DNA from: Planctomycetes bacterium ADurb.Bin069
GTDB lineage: Bacteria; Planctomycetota; UBA8108; UBA8890; UBA8898
Length of the DNA stretch: 39,662 bases
Reading direction: 5' to 3'
NCBI GenBank assembly: GCA_002070955.1
Contig: MWEK01000039.1
Coordinates: forward strand, 1 to 39,662
Shown here: positions 16,442 to 23,519 of the stretch, in pieces
How positions within the stretch are numbered: the stretch's first letter is position 1
Layout: each line of letters begins with the position of its first letter
Program-made: the position numbers and the translations under genes
The notes under the pieces: model-generated
Told to the model about the DNA's origin: nothing
What the model saw: only the letters and a program-made list of their open reading frames with translations
Database searches by the model: none

Positions 16442-18730
16442 CTAGGGCGCCGCCGTGTGCGCGTAGGCCCGCAGCTCGCCGATCGTCCAGGCGCCTTCCT
16501 CGGGGGTGAAAGTCACGCGGATCGAGGTCTTGCCGCGGACGAGCGCGGGGCGCACCTCGAAGTCGCTTTCGGCCAGACGCTTGAAAGTGTTCCGGTCGGG
16601 ATCGTACCAGACGCCTGCGGACTCCCCGTCGACAAGCACGGCGGCGCGCTGCGGCCCCCGGGCCTGATCCAACGTCCGCCGGAGCCGCACGCCGGCGTTG
16701 GCGCCATCGATGGCGAGAACGATGTCGAGGGGCGCGCGCGTCTCGAGAATCCGGCAGGCGACGGGGACGTCATCGTCATCGCCCTCGAAAAAATGCTCGA
16801 GGACCGCCGCCCCCCGCTCCGTGAAATCGACGCGGTCGGTTTCGCGCAAGCCCGGGTCGTCGCGCACGTACGCAAAGGCGAGACTCGCGTAGAGGCTGTC
16901 GGTTTCGTTGACGCCGCCGTGCTCGATGGCGCAGTGGACGGAGCTTTGGAACCTGACCGGGGCTTCCAGATGAAACCGGTAGTAGCAGGCGGGGAAGTCG
17001 TAGAACGTTTTGCCGGGGGCGTTCTTGGCTTCCTCGGCCACATCGCCCACGCACCCGTGGAACGGAGTGTGGTTGTCGATGTTGGGCCAACACGCCTGGT
17101 GGTAGTAATCCTCGGAACCGGTGCCGTAGAAGGCCGGCGAGCGGCTGCCGTCGATGTGGAAGCGGATGTCGCCCTCGCAGTAATGCCCGCCGATGAGCCG
17201 GTGAACGACGCCCACGTACTGGCCCCGGCCCTCGGCCTTGAAGAACAGCCAGTCGCGCCCGCGCTCCGTCGGTCCCGAGCGGAAGCAGGTGCGCAGCCGC
17301 GCCGAACGCGCGGCCGGGTACGGCCGATCCCGCCATTGCACCGAGAAGCCGATGGGGCCCACCGCGGCGCCGCCGCGGTTCTCCAGGCGGACCCGGGCCC
17401 GCTCCCAGAAGGGCATGGGCAGGAAGCAATAGCCTTCGTCGCCGCGGATGCCGATGACGCGGGACGGGATGGCTTGCCAACGCACGCCCGCGCCGAAGAA
17501 GAACCCCAGGGGCGCCTCCACATCGTTCCGCCCCCCGTCCCAGTCCATGCAGAGCCACAGCGACGCGAGGGCCGCCTTCGCCCCGGGCGGCAGTTTCAAG
17601 CGCAGCGCGCCGATGGCTCCGGCGCCCCGCACATCCGCCAGGACGACCGCCGCGCCGGGGCCTGGGTTCGCGGCGCCCTCGATGCGCCGCAGATCGGTCC
17701 ACCCCTTGGGATCCTCGCCGGCGCGGCTCCAAATCGCCGACAGGGGCTCGAGATCTTGGTCCGGGCGCCACGGCGCGAAGCGTCCCGGATCGCGGGTTCG
17801 TTCCGCGATAATGTGGTAAAAGGGCTTCGGGTGCCCGGTCGTCACGCGGCAGCGCTCGGCGAACCCGATGGGGACGAAGGAATAGTGGGCGATGCATTTC
17901 CACGGCCCGCTCGCCACGCAGGCCTTGCGCACGAGGGGCTCGGGGAAGCCCGGCACGCGACCCTGGAAGAAATCGTCCTGGGAGGCATCGATCGCCGTCC
18001 GCCCGTCGATTTCTATGCGAATGTCGTGTCCGCCGAGCCCCCAGATCGTCTTGATGGCGCCGGGGCCCATGGCGTCGAACAGGACGGCGCGCAGGCGGCC
18101 TTTCTCGAAATCGTCCACAAGGAGCGCGCGGCCGTCGGGCTGAAGAAACGCGATGTCGTCCACGAAGAACTGCATGCCGTCGACGGCGCCCCAGTCCAGG
18201 TGAAAGAGGAGCCAGAACGCCGCGACGCCCCCGCGCGGCACGCGGGAGACATCGAGGACGACTTCGTTCCACCGGCCGGGCGCAAGATCCCGGATGTCGA
18301 GCTGCGTCGCGCCGCCGCCGCTGTCGATGCGCACGGCGTAGTCGATGCCGCCGTCGGCGTGCGTGGGCCAGACGCGGAGCTTCAGGCGATCGCAGGCTTC
18401 GAAGTTCAAGCCCTCGGAGAGCGACTTGCGGACCGACCGCCAGCCGGACTCGCGGCCCTTGAGCGCGACCGTGTGAACGAGGGCCCACGAGCCTTGCGCG
18501 ACGCGTTCCCGCGAACGGCGGGCCGAGGCTCCCGCATCGAAGTCCGTCCACCCCGCCAGGTCCTCCGTCTCGGTCTTGCCGTCGTGGAGAAACCACCCGC
18601 CGTCGCCGTTGAGGCCCTGCTTGTTGTGGCTGGAGATTTGATAGGCGGTGACGTCGGGGTCCAGAAGCGGCAGGTCTTCGACGAGCGCGGCGCCGCCGAA
18701 AACAAGCCATGCAACGATCGCGGGTGCCAT
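16442..18730 (-). CDS. Secreted GH172 (DUF2961) glycoside hydrolase with inserted jelly-roll domain
   Basis: 762 residues from ATG 18730, which has GAGG 6 bases upstream; an in-frame TTG at 18748 is less likely. Signal peptide at 1-16. The start of a DUF2961 fold (YQISSHNKQGLNGDGGWF) is interrupted by a galactose-binding-like beta-sandwich (about 45-200), then resumes at MGPGAIKTIWG (about 221). Other family motifs: WDGGRNDVEAPLGFFFG, FLPMPFWERARVRLEN, EGDIRFHIDG and GTGSEDYY. The two candidate catalytic glutamates are E519 and E540. Their 21-residue spacing equals that of the nucleophile and acid/base I recall for the characterised GH172 alpha-D-fructofuranosidase. GH172 enzymes act on alpha-D-fructofuranosides or D-arabinofuranosides. 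The specificity here is open. It heads a minus-strand run with the oxidoreductase. Confidence 0.88.
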   Translation of the reverse strand: MAPAIVAWLVFGGAALVEDLPLLDPDVTAYQISSHNKQGLNGDGGWFLHDGKTETEDLAGWTDFDAGASARRSRERVAQGSWALVHTVALKGRESGWRSVRKSLSEGLNFEACDRLKLRVWPTHADGGIDYAVRIDSGGGATQLDIRDLAPGRWNEVVLDVSRVPRGGVAAFWLLFHLDWGAVDGMQFFVDDIAFLQPDGRALLVDDFEKGRLRAVLFDAMGPGAIKTIWGLGGHDIRIEIDGRTAIDASQDDFFQGRVPGFPEPLVRKACVASGPWKCIAHYSFVPIGFAERCRVTTGHPKPFYHIIAERTRDPGRFAPWRPDQDLEPLSAIWSRAGEDPKGWTDLRRIEGAANPGPGAAVVLADVRGAGAIGALRLKLPPGAKAALASLWLCMDWDGGRNDVEAPLGFFFGAGVRWQAIPSRVIGIRGDEGYCFLPMPFWERARVRLENRGGAAVGPIGFSVQWRDRPYPAARSARLRTCFRSGPTERGRDWLFFKAEGRGQYVGVVHRLIGGHYCEGDIRFHIDGSRSPAFYGTGSEDYYHQACWPNIDNHTPFHGCVGDVAEEAKNAPGKTFYDFPACYYRFHLEAPVRFQSSVHCAIEHGGVNETDSLYASLAFAYVRDDPGLRETDRVDFTERGAAVLEHFFEGDDDDVPVACRILETRAPLDIVLAIDGANAGVRLRRTLDQARGPQRAAVLVDGESAGVWYDPDRNTFKRLAESDFEVRPALVRGKTSIRVTFTPEEGAWTIGELRAYAHTAAP

Positions 18731-18756
18731 GGAGAGCCTCGCTTTCAAGGAAGGGC

Positions 18757-18773
18757 ACGCCCCGGCGGGGCGT
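18757..18773. promoter_or_regulatory. Perfect palindrome at the predicted GH172 transcription start
   Basis: ACGCCCCG, one base, CGGGGCGT. It covers about +2 to +18 relative to the start predicted from the -10 at 18786-18781. It could be a repressor operator or a 5' end hairpin. It lies upstream of both divergent genes, so one regulator could reach both. Confidence 0.4.
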
Positions 18774-18780
18774 CACAGCC

Positions 18781-18810
18781 ATTGTAGCGGCGGGCAGGGC
18801 GGGCGGGCAA
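18781..18810 (-). promoter_or_regulatory. Candidate promoter for the GH172 gene
   Basis: On the minus strand TTGCCC (18810-18805), 18-base spacer, TACAAT (18786-18781). Back to back with the plus-strand promoter at 18821, with 10 bases between the two -35 boxes. Confidence 0.45.
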
Positions 18811-18820
18811 GCGCGCGCCG

Positions 18821-18849
18821 TTGCGCCGCGCGCCGCCGGCAGCTAGAAT
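18821..18849 (+). promoter_or_regulatory. Candidate promoter for the fucose-isomerase-like gene
   Basis: TTGCGC (18821-18826), 17-base spacer, TAGAAT (18844-18849). Predicted start near 18856, leader about 36 bases. Divergent from the GH172 promoter. Confidence 0.45.
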
Positions 18850-18891
18850 CGCGCCTGCGGGCGCACGGCAGGAAATCGAGCAGGAGGACCC

Positions 18892-20364
18892 ATGGCCTTG
18901 TCCTTGAATCGACGGGCGTTTCTCGGATCGACGGGCGCAATGGCGCTGGCCGGCTCGGCCGCGGCGCGGAGCGCCGCGGGCGGCATCGCCGAGCCGGCGC
19001 CCGTCAGGGTGTACGTGGTCTACCTGGGCACGGGCGGCGCCTGGCCCAAGCCGGAGTTCGACGCGCCGCGCGAGATCGCGCAGCGCTTTGCGCCGCACCT
19101 GGCGGCCACGGCGGCCGCCCTCGGCGATGTGGAGTTCTGCGGGGGCGACCTCATCGCCAACAACGGCGCCGCGGCCGCGGCGCTGCTGCCGAAGATCACC
19201 GCCGCGCGGGCCGATGCGATCCTCGTCATCCACCTGGCTTTCGGCGACGCGACGCCGTTCAGGGTGTTCGCCGGGACCGGCAGGCCCACGGCGGTGTTCT
19301 CTCAGCCCTTCAGCGGCCACGACTGGATGTACGTGCCGCGGCTGCAGAAGGAGGGCCTGCGCTTGATCATCGGCGCGTCGCGGGACCTGGGGGAGATCGA
19401 CCGCCTCGTCGCGCTCCTGCGCGTGCCCGTGCACATGCGCCGCTCGAAGATCATCCTGGTGGGCCCGCCCGGCTGCGCGGCGGGCACCGCGGCCGCCAGG
19501 GATTTCGAGAAGGTGCGCGCCCGGTTGGGGCCGGAGGTCGTGCAGGTGACCCCGGCCGCCTTCGTCGAGGTCCACGCCTCCGTGGATCGCGCCGCCGCCC
19601 GGGAAGAGGCCGAGACGCATTGGATTTCCCAGGCCCGGGAGATCGTGGAGCCGAGCCGGGAGGAGATCGTCAAGTCCTGCGCGACTTCCCTGGCAATGCG
19701 GGCGCTCATGCGCGAGCACGGGGCCCGCGCCATTACCGTCAAGTGCCTGGGCGGCATCCCCATCGAGACGCTCGGTTACCCGTGCCTCGGGTTCAGCAAG
19801 ATGCTGGACGAGGGGCTCGTGGGCGCGTGCGAGGCCGACATGGACTCGACCCTCACGATGCTCATGTTCCAGTACGCCTTCGGGCTCCCCGGTTTCATCA
19901 CGGACCCGCTCATCGACGCGGGCCGCAACGCCGTGATCCACGCGCACTGCGTGGCGCCGACGCGGATGGGCGGCCCGGCCGCCCCGCGGCTCCCTTTCAG
20001 CATCCGCACGCACCGCGATGACAACCGCGGCGCGTCGCTGGAGGTGTTCATGGATGCCGACATCGGCCGCACGGCGACCTGGGCCAAGCTGGCCGATCTC
20101 GACACGATTCTTATGACCACGGGCAAGATCATCGAGGTGTGCGACTTCGATGACCGGGGCTGCCGCACGCAAGTGGTGACCGAGGTGGAGAATGCCCGCG
20201 AGCTTCTGGCGAAATGGGGCGGCGGCGTGCTCCCCGACGGCATGATGGAGCTGCTGCACCGGGTGCTCTTCTACGGCGATCACGTGGAGAGCGTCCGGGA
20301 CCTGGCGCGCCTGATGGGCTTGAAGGTGCTCCTCGAGGGCAAGGAGATGCGCGCGAGCGCCTAG
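18892..20364 (+). CDS. Tat-exported L-fucose/L-arabinose isomerase-like protein
   Basis: 490 residues, ATG after CAGGAGGACCC. The N-terminus is a twin-arginine signal (NRRAFLGSTGAMALAGSAAA), unexpected for this cytoplasmic enzyme family. The mature part has two Rossmann-like domains (VRVYVVYLGTGG; KIILVGPPG) and the isomerase catalytic domain. The metal ligands expected from FucI/AraA are present: E314 (CEADMDS), D338 (FITDPLID) and H352 (IHAHC). The E-to-D spacing of 24 equals that of E. coli FucI E337/D361. It probably interconverts an aldose and ketose or binds a sugar; an exported position suggests a non-phosphorylated, extracytoplasmic substrate. Whether it is an active isomerase is inference. 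araB and araD lie 12.6 kb away, with no standard araA in the window. Confidence 0.8.
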   Translation: MALSLNRRAFLGSTGAMALAGSAAARSAAGGIAEPAPVRVYVVYLGTGGAWPKPEFDAPREIAQRFAPHLAATAAALGDVEFCGGDLIANNGAAAAALLPKITAARADAILVIHLAFGDATPFRVFAGTGRPTAVFSQPFSGHDWMYVPRLQKEGLRLIIGASRDLGEIDRLVALLRVPVHMRRSKIILVGPPGCAAGTAAARDFEKVRARLGPEVVQVTPAAFVEVHASVDRAAAREEAETHWISQAREIVEPSREEIVKSCATSLAMRALMREHGARAITVKCLGGIPIETLGYPCLGFSKMLDEGLVGACEADMDSTLTMLMFQYAFGLPGFITDPLIDAGRNAVIHAHCVAPTRMGGPAAPRLPFSIRTHRDDNRGASLEVFMDADIGRTATWAKLADLDTILMTTGKIIEVCDFDDRGCRTQVVTEVENARELLAKWGGGVLPDGMMELLHRVLFYGDHVESVRDLARLMGLKVLLEGKEMRASA

Positions 20365-20466
20365 AAGCCGCCCCTCCGCGGCGAATTTGCTTGAAAAGCG
20401 GCGCCGTCCGTGCGACTATGGCGGCGAGAGATTTGTTGCCGGGTCGCGGATCTTTGGGGGTGGCGC

Positions 20467-23400
20467 ATGCATTCACAAAGCCGTTGCCGCCGCGGGCGCG
20501 CGTTGTTGGTCGCGGTGTCCCTTCTGGCCGTCGTCGTGTGCGCGTTGTTGCTTTTCGGGGCCGATTCCGGGGCTCCGCCCGAGAAGAGCGCGCCTCTTGC
20601 GCGGGCCGTGCCCGCGGAAGCGGTTGACATGGCCGGGTGCGGCGATGCGACCGGCGCGCCGGCCGCGCCCGATGCGCCCGCGCCCGGCGGGGAGGGCGCG
20701 CAGCGCGCGCGCGTCTTCGGCACGGTGTCCGACAAGGACGGAACGCCGCTCGGCGCCATGCGCGTGCGCTGGGTGCCGGCGCCCGCGACAACGCTGGAGT
20801 ACTGGAGCCACGACGCGAACGCCTTCAGCGAGACCGGCGGTACGGGACACATTCGCTATGCGAAGATCCGAGCGCTGCTCGCCGAAAGCCTCGCGGCGAC
20901 AACGGGGGCTGACGGCGCCTACGAGCTCAAGATCCCCGAAGCCGAGTCCCGTGGCTCCATCATCGTCTTTGGCGCGGGATACAAAACGCAAGTCAAGGAA
21001 GTCGCGGAGTCGGTTGAGAAGGAGGCGCCCATCGCCGACGCTCCGCCTGACTTCGCGGCGGCGCCCCGGGAATTCGAGGTGAGTTTCGTGCTCGAGCCGG
21101 GGGGCGCGATCTCCGGCAGGGTGCTCGACCGCGAAACGCGTGCGCCGGCCGCCGGCATGATCGTCCTCGCGAGCGTTTTCGAGCCACAAGCGTCGCCCGT
21201 GGTGGCCTTCTTCCAGTCCGGTGCGCCCTTGGCCGTCGTGGGCGCCGATGGCGCCTACGCGCTCCAAGGCCTGCCGCTCGGCGAGTACCGCGTATGGCTG
21301 CACTCGGGTGACTCTGAATATCTGTCGGCCCGCGTCACCCGCTGGCAGGACGGCCGAAGCGTGGTGCTGGAAAAGGGCCTCGACGCCGCGGGGGTCGATT
21401 TCCTCGTGAGCCGCGGCGGCACGATCTTCGGAGTCGTATCCGGCCAGGACCAGCAGGCCCTTGCGGACGTTCTCGTGAACGTCAGACCCGCCGGTATCAT
21501 GCCGGAGGATCTCCAGGACGACGACCGGGTGTCAAGGTGGATCCGAACGGGCGACGACGGAGCGTACAAATTCCACGCCCTGCCGCTTGACAGGCAGTAC
21601 CGCCTCTGGGCGGAGAAGGAAGGGTTTGCAGATTTGGCCTCCGAGGCCGTTGCGCTCAGCGCCGAGCACCCGCGGGCCGAGGTCAATCTGCTTCTGACGG
21701 AAGGGTGCCGGGTCTCGGGCCTGGTGAGGCACCCCGACGGAGCGGTGGCGCCGGGGGTCACGGTCTACTTGACATACAGCTTCCCCGAGCTTCTCTCGGA
21801 CGACGAAGACGACGAAGATGCCGAAGAGACGGTCACGGACGAGACCGGCGCCTTCGCGTTCGAAGGGCTCGGCGCCGGCGAGCGGCGGTTGAGCGTGGAT
21901 CCCCCCGAGTCCTTCGAGTCACGCTCGCAGGAGCGCACGAAATCCCTCAACCTGGACGGCGTCACGGACGTAACCGGCGTGGTTCTCATCATGGAGAAAA
22001 CCGCTGGGGAGGCGGTGCTCGCCGGCGTGGTGCTCGACACCTTTGGTGCGCCGATCGAGGACGCGGAGGTCTTCGCGTGGTACCTGCGGAAGTCGTCGGT
22101 GTCCGCACCGTTGCACGAACGGAGACCCGCCCGCACCAACGGGGAGGGGAAGTTCGTGCTGACCGTCCCCGAGGGCGAAAGCTTAATACTCTGTGCGCTC
22201 AAACCGGGCTACTCGATCGCGGTGGCGCCGGACGTTCCCGCGAGGGCGCGGACCGTGGAACTCAGGCTCGCCAAGCACGGTCGGATCAGCGGCAGGGTCG
22301 TTACCGGCGCCGGCGAGGCGCCCGGCGTGGTCGGGGAGGTGCTTGCGCGGTCCACCGGGGAAACTTCCCTCCCGGAAAGCGTCAAAATAATACAGGCCCT
22401 GTTTGCGCACGAGCGTGGCGAGGACACCACCGAGGTTGGCGAGGACGGGAGCTACAGCGTCGAGGCGCCGGCCGGTAAGGTCGTGGTCCAGGCCATGGTG
22501 CCGGGGTTCGCGCCCGGCCGCTCCGACACGATCGAGGTCGCCGCGGGCCAGGACTACCAAGGCGTGAAGATCGTCGTCACCGCCGGCGCCGCCGTACGCG
22601 GCCGCGTGACGCTGGGAGACGGCACGCCCGTCGAGGACGCGACGGTCCGTGTGGAACGGAAGGGAGGCGATGACGCGAACGCGCTGCTCAAAAAACGATT
22701 TCCGGAGCACTTCGATGTCGAGTCGCCCGAGGACTTGAGCGACGCCGACGGCAGCTTCCTCGTCGAGCACCTCCCCGAAGGCGAGTACCTGGTAAGCGCC
22801 GTTCACCGCGGGTTCGCGCCGTCGGAAACCGTGTCGGTGGCGTTGTCGCGGGACCAGGTGAGCGCGCCGATCACGCTCGTCCTCAGGCGCGGCGGCGTCA
22901 TCGAGGGCGTGGCGACCGAAGGCGGCGCGCCGAAGTGGCCCGTGGTGGTGCTGATCGTGAGCGTAAGCGCCGGGAAAAAAGACTGCGAGTTCGATAAGAG
23001 CGGGAAGTTTCGGTTCGAGAATCTCGCCCCCGGGCGGCACAAGGTCGTTGTCATAGATCCCGAGAGGGGCGAGAACTTGGTCATGAAGACGCGCACCGTC
23101 GCGGTCGAGGACGGGCAGACGGTCGGCATCGCGGTCGAGTTCGGGAAGGGATTCAAGTTGTTCGGCAAGGTCAAGGGGGTGCCGGCCGGGTCCATGGCCG
23201 CGCTCGTTGTGCGCCAGCCGGGGGATCCGCCGCCCGACGGGCGTTTCTTCCTGAACCCCCTTCCATACGTCATCGGCGCGAGCGCGGTGACCCAAGACAA
23301 CACCTACGAGATCGCGGATCTCGATCCCGGCACATACATTCTCGAGGCCATTACGGGGCCCCCCGGGCGTGGCGACGAATCGCTCTACGCGCTGATGGGG

Positions 23401-23475
23401 GGCTGGAAGCCGCTCTACCGCGCGGAGATCACCGTTCAGGATCGGGACCTGCGGCACGATGTAGAGATCCGGTGA
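20467..23475 (+). CDS. Membrane-anchored protein with about nine carboxypeptidase-regulatory-like repeats
   Basis: 1002 residues. ATG 20467 (GGGGGTGG upstream) is preferred to 20410, since it starts a basic N-terminus and one hydrophobic segment (about 12-31). The rest consists of about nine 90-110-residue beta-sandwich repeats of the carboxypeptidase-regulatory/Cna-B-like type, each opening with a G-x-V turn: VFGTVSDKDG, ISGRVLDRET, IFGVVSGQDQ, VSGLVRHPDG, LAGVVLDTFG, ISGRVVTGAG, VRGRVTLGDG, IEGVATEGGA, LFGKVKGVPA. Most close with DGSY/DGAY...LP.GEY-type strands. No catalytic domain is visible. It is likely an extracytoplasmic structural or adhesion protein. Base composition is visibly less GC-rich than its neighbours. 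Only a weak promoter candidate was seen (TTGAAA near 20392). Confidence 0.82.
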   Translation: MHSQSRCRRGRALLVAVSLLAVVVCALLLFGADSGAPPEKSAPLARAVPAEAVDMAGCGDATGAPAAPDAPAPGGEGAQRARVFGTVSDKDGTPLGAMRVRWVPAPATTLEYWSHDANAFSETGGTGHIRYAKIRALLAESLAATTGADGAYELKIPEAESRGSIIVFGAGYKTQVKEVAESVEKEAPIADAPPDFAAAPREFEVSFVLEPGGAISGRVLDRETRAPAAGMIVLASVFEPQASPVVAFFQSGAPLAVVGADGAYALQGLPLGEYRVWLHSGDSEYLSARVTRWQDGRSVVLEKGLDAAGVDFLVSRGGTIFGVVSGQDQQALADVLVNVRPAGIMPEDLQDDDRVSRWIRTGDDGAYKFHALPLDRQYRLWAEKEGFADLASEAVALSAEHPRAEVNLLLTEGCRVSGLVRHPDGAVAPGVTVYLTYSFPELLSDDEDDEDAEETVTDETGAFAFEGLGAGERRLSVDPPESFESRSQERTKSLNLDGVTDVTGVVLIMEKTAGEAVLAGVVLDTFGAPIEDAEVFAWYLRKSSVSAPLHERRPARTNGEGKFVLTVPEGESLILCALKPGYSIAVAPDVPARARTVELRLAKHGRISGRVVTGAGEAPGVVGEVLARSTGETSLPESVKIIQALFAHERGEDTTEVGEDGSYSVEAPAGKVVVQAMVPGFAPGRSDTIEVAAGQDYQGVKIVVTAGAAVRGRVTLGDGTPVEDATVRVERKGGDDANALLKKRFPEHFDVESPEDLSDADGSFLVEHLPEGEYLVSAVHRGFAPSETVSVALSRDQVSAPITLVLRRGGVIEGVATEGGAPKWPVVVLIVSVSAGKKDCEFDKSGKFRFENLAPGRHKVVVIDPERGENLVMKTRTVAVEDGQTVGIAVEFGKGFKLFGKVKGVPAGSMAALVVRQPGDPPPDGRFFLNPLPYVIGASAVTQDNTYEIADLDPGTYILEAITGPPGRGDESLYALMGGWKPLYRAEITVQDRDLRHDVEIR

Positions 23476-23476
23476 C

Positions 23477-23519
23477 GGCGCCGCGCGGCGCCCCCATGCC
23501 CGCGCCGGCGCGGCGCGGG
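23477..23519. terminator. Pair of strong hairpins between convergent genes
   Basis: GGCGCC-GCGC-GGCGCC (23477-23492) is a 16-base perfect palindrome. CCCGCGCC (23499-23506) pairs with GGCGCGGG (23512-23519) around 5 bases. They fill the 44-base gap between the two convergent stops and could end transcription from both sides. Confidence 0.45.

Noticed and set aside
18731..18748. TTG start for the GH172 protein
   Set aside because: The ATG at 18730 has a better placed GAGG and gives a normal signal peptide.
16457..18787. 776-codon plus-strand open frame opposite GH172
   Set aside because: The minus strand has the signal peptide, family motifs and promoter; the plus frame has none.
20392..20466. 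Promoter for the repeat-rich membrane protein
   Set aside because: TTGAAA followed after 17 bases by GACTAT is too weak to list as a feature.
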